From Robiginitomaculum sp. (GTDB lineage Bacteria > Pseudomonadota > Alphaproteobacteria > Caulobacterales > Maricaulaceae), in contig JAJFFT010000003.1 in the NCBI GenBank assembly GCA_021776525.1, positions 1-64,000 on the forward strand: a stretch of 64,000 bases of DNA. Reading direction: 5' to 3'. Each line of letters begins with the position of its first letter. The stretch's first letter is position 1. The notes beneath the pieces are model-generated. The model saw only the letters and a program-made list of their open reading frames with translations. It had not been told where the DNA came from and made no database searches. The translations under genes and the position numbers were made by a program. Below, in pieces: positions 1-8,524 of the stretch.

Positions 1-168
1 CGAAAAACAATCAAGCATTATTTATCGTAAAACAATGAAATATACGTAATAAACGATAATGTTTGTGATGAAACATATCGTAACGCATTGAAAACAAGTT
101 ATATTCAGTTTTTCAAGAAATATGCAGTTTTTTTAAAAAAATATCGCTGGAGAAGGCGTTACCCGCGC
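1..168. other. AT-rich segment, no gene seen
   Basis: This segment holds no convincing reading frame. It is much richer in A and T than the rest of the window, with several A and T runs near 130-145. It lies downstream of the stop of the minus-strand gene that follows. No clean hairpin plus T-run for that gene is visible, and the partner gene to the left is outside the window. Confidence 0.5.
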
Positions 169-1326
169 TTAAAGGGCGCTGAGTAGCACAGAAAGTTCCG
201 CCAATTGGTCTTCACTGCGTTCTAAACCCACTGAAAGACGGATCAGTGATTCCCCAATACCGGCTTTGGTGCGGGCATCCTGATCCATGGCGCGGTGGGT
301 CATACTGGCCGGGTGGCAAATCAGGCTTTCAGTACCACCCAGGCTTTCGGCCAGTTGAAACAGCTGTGTCTGTGCCAAAAATTCGCGCACGCCATCGCGG
401 TCACAGTGCAGGTCAAAGCTGAGTATGGCCCCCGGTCCGCTTTGTTGTGTGTTGGCTAACTCATAACCCGGATCATCGCCAAGGCCCGGATAATACACAT
501 GTTTGATACGTGGATGATCGTGCAAAAAGTGCGCAATGTTTAGGGCATTGGTTTCCTGGGCATCCATCCGGGTGTGTAATGTGCGCAGACCACGCAAGGT
601 CTGGTAGGCATCAAAGGGCGCGCCAGTGACCCCGGTGCAATTGGCCCACCAGCTTAATGTCTTGGCCAATTCTGCGGTTTTAGCAATGACTGCACCACCA
701 ACAACATCGCTGTGGCCGTTGATGAACTTGGTGGTCGAATGGACCACAATATCGGCCCCCAAAGCCAAAGGCGTCTGGCGTACCGGGGAAAGGAAGGTGT
801 TGTCGCACACCACCATCGCACCGGCCTGTTTGGCGGTACTGGCCAACGCCGCAACGTTCACAACGCGCATTAAGGGGTTGCTGGGTGTTTCAATAAACAC
901 CAGAGCAGGTTTGTCTGCATAAGCCTGTGCCACCGCCTGCCCGTCGCTTTGGTCAATAAAGCGTACCCGAAGCCGGCCCTGTGCCTGGCGGCTGTGTAAC
1001 AAACGCTGTGTGCCGCCATAACAATCATGGGGGGCGATCACCAGGGCGTCCTGGTCCAGAAGGTTAAGAACCAGATCAATGGCGGCCAAACCGGACGCCG
1101 TGATCACTCCGCCGGCCCCACCTTCCAATTGCGCCAAAGTGCTGGCCAGCGCGTCGCGATTGGGGTTTCCCCCGCGCCCATAATCATAGGGGCCGATCTC
1201 ATCCAACGCTTTGAACTTATACGTGCTGGACAGGTAAAGCGGTGCTATTACAGCACCATAGGCGGTGTCCTGTCCGATATGAGCATTGACACATATGGTG
1301 GAGGAGGCGGGGCGATCAGGCGGCAT
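169..1326 (-). CDS. metB: Cystathionine gamma-synthase / O-acylhomoserine sulfhydrylase family, PLP enzyme
   Basis: This is a cytoplasmic enzyme of the Cys/Met-metabolism PLP family that converts an activated homoserine to cystathionine or homocysteine. The PLP lysine sits in STTKFINGHSD near residue 200, and the family motif YGRGGNPN is near residue 50. Length, about 385 residues, is normal. I start at the second ATG (1326), which has GAGAAG a few bases upstream; an ATG at 1338 is also possible. Either start overlaps the end of metX, so the two genes are probably translationally coupled and share its SAM riboswitch. Sequence alone does not separate MetB (cysteine as sulfur donor) from MetZ/MetY (sulfide), so the symbol is tentative. 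Confidence 0.85.
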   Translation of the reverse strand: MPPDRPASSTICVNAHIGQDTAYGAVIAPLYLSSTYKFKALDEIGPYDYGRGGNPNRDALASTLAQLEGGAGGVITASGLAAIDLVLNLLDQDALVIAPHDCYGGTQRLLHSRQAQGRLRVRFIDQSDGQAVAQAYADKPALVFIETPSNPLMRVVNVAALASTAKQAGAMVVCDNTFLSPVRQTPLALGADIVVHSTTKFINGHSDVVGGAVIAKTAELAKTLSWWANCTGVTGAPFDAYQTLRGLRTLHTRMDAQETNALNIAHFLHDHPRIKHVYYPGLGDDPGYELANTQQSGPGAILSFDLHCDRDGVREFLAQTQLFQLAESLGGTESLICHPASMTHRAMDQDARTKAGIGESLIRLSVGLERSEDQLAELSVLLSAL

Positions 1327-2278
1327 AATGCTTCTCATAGGCTAAGGCGGCGAGGATGGTGCCCAGAGATTCGGTCTCTTTTAGAAACGCGTCGTGACCA
1401 AAGGGGCTGTCCAGCGTGAGCAGTTTGGCACGGCCACAAAGGCGGTCATGCAGGCCTTGCATTTGCGAGGGCGGTGCCAGTTGGTCGCTGCGCGAGGCAA
1501 TCAGCAAAGCCGGTGTTGTAATGTCTTCCGGGCGGACGTTATGCAGATCAATGGATTCAGAAAGCGCCAAAAACCGCCGCGCTGACATGGTCGTGGAAAA
1601 CTTCCTGCCGCAAGCCACCAGATACTCGCACACGTCAAATCCATGGGGCAGGGTGTCACTGGGGCGCCCATCAAACCGGGCGCTAAACTCTTCGGCAGAG
1701 CGATAGGTGGTCATGGCCAGCTCGCGGGCCAGTGCCAACCCTTCTTCGGGACGACCAGCCTCCAAGGCCATGCGTACAATGCGCCGCTGTATGCCGCGCC
1801 AGGCCACGCCCAGGGCAAAGGGCTGGTGCGCGGCGCTGATGATACAGAGGTTTTCAATGCGCGTCGGCGCAGATTTGGCAAAGGCCAAAGCCACCATGCC
1901 CCCATAACTGGCACCAATAATGGCTTTTACTTTCGCAATGCCCAAATGATTGAGCAAAGCCTCAAGGCGTTTGGCCTGATCAAAACTGGTGATCGGAATG
2001 TCCTGATCCGTGTCTTGATCGCCAGGTGCAAAATCAAGCCCCAGAACCTGGGTTTGGGTGAGATCAATCGGGCCATGGTCACGGACCATGGCGGACCACC
2101 ATCCGGGCATGCCTTGGTGTGTTTGTGCAACAAAACGGGTCGCAGAAATGCCGCCAAGCACCACAATAATCGGGGCGCCCGCTTTGCCGTAAAGGCGGCC
2201 GCGAACCACGTCGCCAATTAACACAGCGCCGCTTTGCACCGTGTGATCTCCCAGATTGACTTCAACGTCATGCGCCAT
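1316..2278 (-). CDS. metX: Homoserine O-acyltransferase (MetX-type alpha/beta hydrolase)
   Basis: It acylates the hydroxyl of L-homoserine, the first committed step to methionine. The fold is alpha/beta hydrolase: nucleophile elbow GASYGG with Ser near residue 124, an Asp in SRSDQLAPP and a His in FGHDAF near the C-terminus. I use the ATG at 2278 (N-terminus MAHDVEVNLG), preceded by AGGA at proper spacing. The longer frame back to a TTG at 2320 begins inside the T-run of the riboswitch terminator and is unlikely. The protein is about 320 residues, on the short side for MetX. Acetyl versus succinyl donor cannot be decided here. It is followed by an overlapping cystathionine gamma-synthase-like gene and preceded by a SAM-I riboswitch. 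Confidence 0.85.
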   Translation of the reverse strand: MAHDVEVNLGDHTVQSGAVLIGDVVRGRLYGKAGAPIIVVLGGISATRFVAQTHQGMPGWWSAMVRDHGPIDLTQTQVLGLDFAPGDQDTDQDIPITSFDQAKRLEALLNHLGIAKVKAIIGASYGGMVALAFAKSAPTRIENLCIISAAHQPFALGVAWRGIQRRIVRMALEAGRPEEGLALARELAMTTYRSAEEFSARFDGRPSDTLPHGFDVCEYLVACGRKFSTTMSARRFLALSESIDLHNVRPEDITTPALLIASRSDQLAPPSQMQGLHDRLCGRAKLLTLDSPFGHDAFLKETESLGTILAALAYEKHYAA

Positions 2279-2318
2279 GGTCTTCGTCCTTTTTGGGACC
2301 AATTCCACCGCCGTCGAC

Positions 2319-2344
2319 AAAAAAAGAAGTAAAGGCCGCGCCTT
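2319..2344 (-). terminator. Riboswitch expression-platform terminator before metX
   Basis: On the minus strand a short hairpin AAGGC-GCG-GCCTT is followed by ACTTC and seven T. It lies between the 3' strand of riboswitch P1 and the metX start codon, where a SAM-responsive intrinsic terminator is expected. Confidence 0.7.
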
Positions 2345-2349
2345 CGCTC

Positions 2350-2465
2350 CTCATCTGTCGATCACCAAAGGTGAGCGAGGAATTAGCACCTTTCGGGTCA
2401 TGCATGCATGAACCCGAGGTTGCTCCAGCGTCACAGGGCCTTTCCCTCGGCTGGTCTTGATGAGT
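2350..2465 (-). ncRNA. SAM-I (S-box) riboswitch
   Basis: Read on the minus strand, all S-box elements are present in order. P1 is formed by CTCATC (2464-2459) and GATGAG (2355-2350). P2 is CCAGC/GCTGG enclosing GAGGGA-AA-GGCCC. The joining sequence GCAACC follows, then P3 TCGGGT/ACCCGA with a CATGCATG loop, the conserved AAAGGTGCTAATTCC, and P4 TCAC/GTGA. It sits directly upstream of metX, with a terminator hairpin after it. The expected action is to bind S-adenosylmethionine and end transcription of metX and its partner when methionine is sufficient. Confidence 0.95.
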
Positions 2466-2562
2466 GGGTTTTCTTTGATGGTAAAAGACCAAGCCGTCAA
2501 GATAAAATTACGCAATGCCTAGCCTGGGTGTTAGATTGTGGCTTTTATATTCTGGCCAAACC

Positions 2563-2594
2563 AAAAAAAACGGCCGGGAAAAACCCAGCCGTTT
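2563..2594 (-). terminator. Intrinsic terminator after the YegP-like gene
   Basis: On the minus strand a GC-rich stem (AACGGC-GGG pairing CCC-GCCGTT) is followed by a run of eight T. It ends the transcript of the DUF1508 gene and separates it from the metX leader. Confidence 0.85.
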
Positions 2595-2637
2595 CCGATA
2601 TTTAGTCGGAAGCTACCTTCCGAGCGGCGATCAATGA

Positions 2638-2976
2638 TCAGCCGGAAATATCTTTGGTTGCGGCACCATCGGCGGCACGCTGTACAGCGCCAATACCGTC
2701 TTCGGCCGAACTTTCAGAGGAATAGCCTTGGCTAGCCAGAATGACTTCGCCATTACGTGCTTTGAGCGAAAAATACCATTTCCCGCCATTGCCTTCCCAC
2801 GGATCTTTAAAACGACCGCGTTCGGCCGAATTTTTCTTTACCGACTCAATGCCGTTTTTGGCACTGGCTTTGGCTTTGTACATTTCGGATTTACCGACAA
2901 TTTCGCCGTTGCCGGCAACGAGCGTGAAAAAAAACTGCCCGTCTTTTGCCCTTTTCAGGTCAAACCATCCTGCCAT
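2638..2976 (-). CDS. YegP-like protein with two DUF1508 repeats
   Basis: This small cytoplasmic protein (112 residues) is made of two DUF1508 units. The first begins WFDLKRAKDGQFFFTLVAGNG and the second has KWYFSLKARNGEVI. Each unit carries the family pattern of an aromatic strand, an asparagine-glycine turn and a serine-rich helix starting at Y(K/S)xxxSAxxGI. The ATG at 2976 is chosen because AGGGGAGAAG lies just upstream; the longer frame to 3009 has no ribosome site. The molecular role of the family is not established. The gene stands alone with its own terminator. Confidence 0.85.
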   Translation of the reverse strand: MAGWFDLKRAKDGQFFFTLVAGNGEIVGKSEMYKAKASAKNGIESVKKNSAERGRFKDPWEGNGGKWYFSLKARNGEVILASQGYSSESSAEDGIGAVQRAADGAATKDISG

Positions 2977-3077
2977 ATTACTTCTCCCCTTCGAGTTTAG
3001 ATGATGCACGAATATGCGTTAATACTAATACAAAGGCCAGCACTAATTTAAAATTTGTCTAACACTGGCCTCTGGTC

Positions 3078-4388
3078 TTATCGTCTACACAACACATCAA
3101 TCAGGCGTTGTTGTGAAGACCGGGTTGCTACGCGGCGTTCACCCAGAATATAGGGTGCACGATAGCTGCGTGCCTGATCAAAATATACGGCGTTTCCAAG
3201 GCCTACGGAACGGCAATAGGCGTTGGCGGCCTCTCTGCCGCATTGTGAATTGCGGTAAAGGCAACTGGCCACTGGCGTGCCGCTTACCGTAGGTTCGCCA
3301 AAGAAAACAGTGCGTTGGCCTTCAAACCCACGGGTGTTAGGGCCATTGCGGTCATCAACCGGCCTGCCGATCATGAGCGGCCGCACGGAAGTGATGACAC
3401 TGTCCAGACCGATCCGGCTGAGATCACGTTCATCACGACTGACTTCGCGGCAGGTTTTGGTGAAACCCGTTCCATCGCACAGCTCCCATGTGCCGGATAA
3501 TATCCGTACCGAGCTGGCGCGATTGGAAAACCCACTGTTCAATAAACTCGAAGTTTCCGTGTCGACTGTGATCCGCGGGCCATTAAAATTATACCCTTCA
3601 AACAGCACGATCTGGGGCTCGCGATTGTTGTATCGGCGATCATCGCCATAACGTCGATCATCTGATCCATTACGGCCACCATTATAGCGGCCATCATCCG
3701 CGCCATAACCACTGCCGCCACCTGCATATCCACCGCCAGCATAACTGCCGCCACCGGCATGATCGTCGGAGCCATCAAGACCGTTATTCCACTTGCGGGC
3801 GCGATAGAGTGATGAAATGCTCCCGGCCAGACCGATGCTGCGCAAATTAGGCATGTCACGGCGAACCGTTTCGCATTTGCCTTTGCCACCACTGTCAGCA
3901 CAGAGCACCCATTCACCGCCATTGATCTTGACCGAATGAGCAAAATCATTGGTCGCAATGTCCTTGATACGCGGCACACTGCGCGCATAGGTGTGGTTTT
4001 CGCCCTTCATATTTTCGCGGGCGTAAAGCGTGATGGTCGGGGTGTTTGAGCGGACCCTGCGTACCGACTTGATTTTATTGCCCCAGTTGAAAATCCCAAA
4101 ATTATATTGACCGGGGCCAAACACTTCGCACTGGCCATTATACTGGTTGGTGTCACAGACTTCCCATTGTCCGCCGGAAACCGTCATGCTCATCGCATTG
4201 CCGCTGAAATTCATTTTTTTCAGCTTAGGCGTATCGCGGTTCAAAACCAGACTTCGGCCACTTTGGTTGGAAAAAGAATACAGCGTAACACTTGGGGTTC
4301 CAACCCGTATGGCGTCATCCGCGCCAGAGGAAACAGAACTAAAACCAAAGATCATGGTGCAACTAAGAAATAAGGATTTAAACTTCAT
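3078..4388 (-). CDS. Secreted protein with three beta/gamma-crystallin-like domains
   Basis: The N-terminus is a Sec signal peptide (positive start, hydrophobic core, cut after SSG-A near residue 22). Three crystallin-like domains follow at roughly 30-110, 118-195 and 255-340. Each opens with a strand of type V/I-TLY or IVLF followed by an aromatic-x-G turn, and each carries the paired segment G-x-W-x-L/V-C-D that helps form the second Greek key. Between domains 2 and 3 is a Gly/Tyr/Asp-rich linker of about 50 residues. The C-terminal 70 residues have four cysteines and no family I recognise. AGGGGACTAAAATG supports the start. Beta/gamma-crystallins often bind calcium; whether this one does was not established. 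It is a single-gene unit. Confidence 0.75.
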   Translation of the reverse strand: MKFKSLFLSCTMIFGFSSVSSGADDAIRVGTPSVTLYSFSNQSGRSLVLNRDTPKLKKMNFSGNAMSMTVSGGQWEVCDTNQYNGQCEVFGPGQYNFGIFNWGNKIKSVRRVRSNTPTITLYARENMKGENHTYARSVPRIKDIATNDFAHSVKINGGEWVLCADSGGKGKCETVRRDMPNLRSIGLAGSISSLYRARKWNNGLDGSDDHAGGGSYAGGGYAGGGSGYGADDGRYNGGRNGSDDRRYGDDRRYNNREPQIVLFEGYNFNGPRITVDTETSSLLNSGFSNRASSVRILSGTWELCDGTGFTKTCREVSRDERDLSRIGLDSVITSVRPLMIGRPVDDRNGPNTRGFEGQRTVFFGEPTVSGTPVASCLYRNSQCGREAANAYCRSVGLGNAVYFDQARSYRAPYILGERRVATRSSQQRLIDVLCRR

Positions 4389-4453
4389 TTTAGTCCCCTG
4401 TGACTGTGTTGTGCTGGTTGTAGTCTGGCCAAGTTGAACCGAACCTGAACAAG

Positions 4454-6226
4454 CTAATATCCGATCGCCGCCCCATCTTTACGCATTTCAGATGCCGCAG
4501 AATAAATCCCGGTTTTGGGGTCACGTAAAATGGCCTGATAGCCGCCAAAGCCACCATCAGACGCCCCCAGCGTATGGCCCATACGGGTCAGTTGATCGCG
4601 TACATCCTGTGGGACGTTGTTCTCCAGATGCACGATGCCTTTGCCTTGGCGCACGGCCCCCGTGGGCTGGGCCGAACCATCATGGCGCCAACGCGCTGCA
4701 TCACCGGCGGCTTGAACATTCAGGCCATAATCAATCATGTTTACGATGATCTGGGTGTGGCCCTGGGGCTGCATGGCACCACCCATCAGGCCAAACGACA
4801 TCCATGGCTTTCCGTCCTTGGTCACAAAGGCCGGGATGATCGTATGAAACGGCCGTTTGCCGGGGGCATAGACGTTGGGGTGGTCGCTTTGCAGGGCAAA
4901 TAATTGTCCCCGGTTCTGTAACATAAAGCCCAGCCCATCAGGGATCAGGCCTGAACCCATACCGCGAAAGTTCGACTGAATAAGCGAGACCATCATGCCG
5001 TCTTTATCGGCCACAGTCAGATAGGTTGTGTCGCCATCGGCAATAGCGGCCGGATCGCCGGGGCCAACCTCATCGCGGGCCTGATCCGGGTTGATCAGTG
5101 CCGCCCGTGCCTTGGCATATTTTTCAGATAACAACGCCTCAACAGGTGCTTTTGAAAAATCCGGATCAGCATAAAATCTGGCACGATCTTCGAACACCAA
5201 CCGTTTGGCCTCGATCTGATAATGCAGGCTTTTGGCGCTCATAAAGCCGGCGGCCTTCATGTCAAAGCCTTCCAGAATTTTAAGCATTTGCAGTGCGGCA
5301 ATGCCTTGGCCATTGGGAGGCAGTTCCCAGACATCATAGCCGCGATAATTGATCGATTGAGGTTCGACCCAATCGCTTGTGTGGCTGGCAAAATCCTCAT
5401 ACCGCAATGGCCCGCCAATACGCTTCATATAGGCATCTATGGTTTTGGCGATCCGGCCTTTATAAAATCCATGGCGACCTTTTTGGACAAGCAAGCGGTA
5501 GGTCTTGGCCAGATCAGGGTTTTTAAAAATTTCACCTTCTTTTGGTGTATGGCCATCGACCAGATACGTGGCGCGGGCATTATCAAATTCATCAATCATG
5601 CCCAAAGCAGCCACCTGTTCCAGGCGGCGCATATTCATATCCCAATAATAATCAATAACTTCGGTTACCGGGAAGCCATCCTCGGCATAGGAAATTGCTG
5701 GTTGCAGAATGGCGCTCATCGGCAGCTTGCCAAACCGTTTGTGCATTTCGAACCAGCCGTCCGCAGCGCCAGGGACCGAAACCGGCAAGACCCCGACGGG
5801 CGGGATTTCGGACGCGCCGTTCAGACGCTCTTTGAGGTCACCAAGGTCCATGCCCCTGGGGGAACGGCCAGAGGCGTTCAGCCCATAGAGCTTTTTGGTT
5901 TTGGGGTCCCAGATAATGGCAAACAGGTCGCCGCCCAAGCCATTGGCCACTGGTTCCATAAGCCCAAGGGCAGCATTGGCGGCGATCGCAGCATCAACGG
6001 CGGTGCCGCCTTTTTTCAGAATATCAATTGCGATTTGTGACGCCAGCGGGTGCGCCGTTGCGGCAATGCCGTGCTGGGCAACCACCGGGCTGCGGGTTTC
6101 AAAAAATGCGCCGCTGATCCGGTCTCCGGCAATCGGGTTTTCAGGTGGCTCGGCGGCAACTTCAAGAGTGAACGACATAACAGCAATGAGCGCTGTAACG
6201 GCAACGAGTTTGGCTCTTTGGCGCAT
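4454..6226 (-). CDS. ggt: Gamma-glutamyltransferase family protein, exported
   Basis: This is an Ntn-hydrolase that is made as a proenzyme and cuts itself before a threonine, then removes or transfers gamma-glutamyl groups, typically from glutathione in the periplasm. The self-processing Thr is the first T of DTTYLTVAD near residue 400 of 590. Further family marks are GLMEPVANGLGGDLF near the N-terminus and GGAMQPQGHTQ in the C-terminal half. A signal peptide (MRQRAKLVAVTALIAV, ending at about residue 25) is present. The ATG at 6226 follows GAGGAG at eight bases; the frame continues to 6262 without a better start. Substrate may differ from glutathione. Confidence 0.9.
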   Translation of the reverse strand: MRQRAKLVAVTALIAVMSFTLEVAAEPPENPIAGDRISGAFFETRSPVVAQHGIAATAHPLASQIAIDILKKGGTAVDAAIAANAALGLMEPVANGLGGDLFAIIWDPKTKKLYGLNASGRSPRGMDLGDLKERLNGASEIPPVGVLPVSVPGAADGWFEMHKRFGKLPMSAILQPAISYAEDGFPVTEVIDYYWDMNMRRLEQVAALGMIDEFDNARATYLVDGHTPKEGEIFKNPDLAKTYRLLVQKGRHGFYKGRIAKTIDAYMKRIGGPLRYEDFASHTSDWVEPQSINYRGYDVWELPPNGQGIAALQMLKILEGFDMKAAGFMSAKSLHYQIEAKRLVFEDRARFYADPDFSKAPVEALLSEKYAKARAALINPDQARDEVGPGDPAAIADGDTTYLTVADKDGMMVSLIQSNFRGMGSGLIPDGLGFMLQNRGQLFALQSDHPNVYAPGKRPFHTIIPAFVTKDGKPWMSFGLMGGAMQPQGHTQIIVNMIDYGLNVQAAGDAARWRHDGSAQPTGAVRQGKGIVHLENNVPQDVRDQLTRMGHTLGASDGGFGGYQAILRDPKTGIYSAASEMRKDGAAIGY

Positions 6227-6312
6227 GCGCTTCTCCTCACATAAATAACAGACCAAAGGCACTGTGCCTTTCGCTCTCTATGAGTGCAAGGAAAAGGTCG
6301 CCGACGCGCGAC

Positions 6313-8382
6313 TTAGTTGTTATTGCTTTTCTTTTTCTTCTTTTTCTTCTTAAAGAGGCCAACTAGTGCGTCCACGGCCATTTCTTCGTCAGTTTTTTCG
6401 CGGGGCGTCTCATTATTGAGATTTTGTGCCTCGCCGGGTGCTGACTGCGGAACCTTAAAAAGTGACTTTAATGCTGACCCTGCGCCGCCTCCAAGATTTT
6501 GGTCGATCAATTTGCCGACTTCCTTCTTGATTTTCTTTTTGGCCTTTTTCTTGATCAGCTTGGTATCCAGTCCGGCTTTGACTCCATTCCATGGGCCATG
6601 AATGCGAAATGGGGCTTTAAGGCCAAGCAGGTCTTCTTGTCCGCCCTGACCCTTCAGCGAGGCGACGGCGCGCGGCGTGAGGCGAAAATCCACTGTTTGC
6701 GCACCAATGCCCAACGTGCCTTCGCCGGGAACGCGCAGGACCGGTGCCAACATTAAAAAGTCATTGGTTGTGGCCACGCCATCACGAATGCCAAAACTGG
6801 CCGAAAGATCGGTAAAGTCTGTGACCTGTTCTTCATTCAATTGCGCGGGCATGGCCCCGGTAGTGATAAAGCTTTGCGCGCTGCGCAACACGGCGGCCAG
6901 ATTGATGCCAATGATTTTGCCATCCTGCATCCGCAATGAGCCATTCCCCGAAAGGTCATTCATAATGGCGGCCTGAGAATTGCCGGATGACAGAAGCGAG
7001 AATTTTGCCGCGCCGGTTCCTGCCAGACGGCGAAACTTAATGGCATCGATCAGAAGCGGGTGAAATTCGACGTCGGCAATATTCGCGGTGAGCGAAAATG
7101 ACGGCGTCTTGTTTTTGGCGTTGGCGACCACAGTGGCGGTTCCGCGTCCGCTATAAAGCGCCATTTCGCTTAAGTCCGCTTGCAGGCGTCCGTCTTTTAA
7201 TACGGTTTTCAAGACGCTTTTGCCGACCTTGATGTCGCGGACCTTAAGCTCACCCAAAGACAATGTGAAACGCGCATCAGCGGCTTTGAGCATTTGCAGA
7301 TCAAATTCGGCGGTGCTCCAGGGCGCAATTGTGCGGCCAGCGGGGGCGGGTGGTGGCAAATAAGGTGTCAGGTCAAGGCTGGGTATATCCAGATTGCCGG
7401 ACAGTCTGGGTTTTGCGCCGGCGAAAATAGCCCCGAAACTGCCTGTCCCTGTGATGTTGTCAAAGCTGAGTTGTGCCTCTTTGAAGCTCAGGCGTTTGGT
7501 ATTGGCGCGGGCCAAGCCCGACACCACAAATGCGCCATATGCACCGGGGGCATCAGGCAGGATTGACCCTGCCGCCGCGGCCAGTTTGCGAACCGAAGGT
7601 ACGCGCAGTACCAGCTCACCGCGGGCCGCTATTTTCGTGCTTTGATCGAATGCGCCATCAAAATTGACGCTGAACAGCGCATTATCAAGTTTCAGGGTCA
7701 GGGGTGTTTGCTCGCCTTCAAGAAAAGGCTTCAATCCGCCAAGGCTGCCATCAAGGGCATATGCGGTGCCATTCAGGGCCAATTTGCCTTTGGCTGTCAT
7801 TGGCGCATCCAGCGCCGGCATGCTTAGGTCCAGATTGACAGCCGACAAATGCTGGGTGCGATCTTTGATGTTGTCGATAATTTGTATGTCGCCATCAATC
7901 AGGCGTACTTCGCCCAGCGAGGCTTCCAGTGGCAAAGCACCGGGTTTGCGCTCAAACCCGGCATTGGCATTGGCGCGCTCTGCGGCACGTTCTGTATTGC
8001 CTATAGCCCAGTTGACCGCGCCATCGCGGCGTTTTTCCAAGACAATTTTTGGCTCAACCAGTGTGAATTCGTTGATTTCCACGCGTTTTGAAAACAGCGG
8101 GATCAGAGCCACGCTGGCCCGCATAACCTTCATGGTGGCAAAGTCAGGGCTGGAAAATCCTGGCGGGTTAGCCAAAGTGACGTTTTGTGCGCGGGCTTGC
8201 AAGGATGGCCATATTTTTAGGGAAACCGGCCCTTCGATACGCAGCTCGCGGCCCAGCATGGTGCTGACCTGTTCTTCGATCTTCTGTTTATAAAACTCAG
8301 GCGGGACCAGAAAGACAACGGCCGCCATGGCACCGCCAACGACCAGCACCAACAGGGTCAAAAAAAGGCTTAACTTGCGCAT
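6313..8382 (-). CDS. AsmA family inner-membrane-anchored envelope protein
   Basis: This protein of 689 residues has one N-terminal membrane anchor (residues 5-25) and a long beta-rich periplasmic part. The N-terminal AsmA pattern is clear: GRELRIEGPVSLKIWPSLQARAQNVTLANPPGF. The C-terminal AsmA-2 part near 460-600 includes NDLSGNGSLRMQDGKIIGINL. AsmA-family proteins are related to lipid-transport bridges (TamB, YhdP) and affect outer-membrane lipid homeostasis. The last 20 residues hold eight consecutive lysines followed by Ser-Asn, which is unusual. The gene is transcribed alone, divergent from the M48 peptidase gene. Confidence 0.85.
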   Translation of the reverse strand: MRKLSLFLTLLVLVVGGAMAAVVFLVPPEFYKQKIEEQVSTMLGRELRIEGPVSLKIWPSLQARAQNVTLANPPGFSSPDFATMKVMRASVALIPLFSKRVEINEFTLVEPKIVLEKRRDGAVNWAIGNTERAAERANANAGFERKPGALPLEASLGEVRLIDGDIQIIDNIKDRTQHLSAVNLDLSMPALDAPMTAKGKLALNGTAYALDGSLGGLKPFLEGEQTPLTLKLDNALFSVNFDGAFDQSTKIAARGELVLRVPSVRKLAAAAGSILPDAPGAYGAFVVSGLARANTKRLSFKEAQLSFDNITGTGSFGAIFAGAKPRLSGNLDIPSLDLTPYLPPPAPAGRTIAPWSTAEFDLQMLKAADARFTLSLGELKVRDIKVGKSVLKTVLKDGRLQADLSEMALYSGRGTATVVANAKNKTPSFSLTANIADVEFHPLLIDAIKFRRLAGTGAAKFSLLSSGNSQAAIMNDLSGNGSLRMQDGKIIGINLAAVLRSAQSFITTGAMPAQLNEEQVTDFTDLSASFGIRDGVATTNDFLMLAPVLRVPGEGTLGIGAQTVDFRLTPRAVASLKGQGGQEDLLGLKAPFRIHGPWNGVKAGLDTKLIKKKAKKKIKKEVGKLIDQNLGGGAGSALKSLFKVPQSAPGEAQNLNNETPREKTDEEMAVDALVGLFKKKKKKKKSNNN

Positions 8383-8524
8383 TTCATTCTCCGCGAATCA
8401 ATGCCCCTCGCAATCGATTCCCAAAACCTAGTCTTCTATATTTGTAAAACTGGGTATAGGCTATTCAAAATCAATGGCCGTTTTATGACAGTCAGGTTAT
8501 TTTCTTCATGAAAAGGAGCTACTC

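Noticed and set aside
2279..2320. Longer metX start at TTG 2320
   Set aside because: The TTG lies within the T-run of the riboswitch terminator; ATG 2278 has AGGA upstream.
3539..3988. 149-codon frame antisense to the crystallin-like gene
   Set aside because: It is a shadow of the Gly/Tyr/Asp-rich repeat; Met/Ala-rich nonsense without ribosome site or family.
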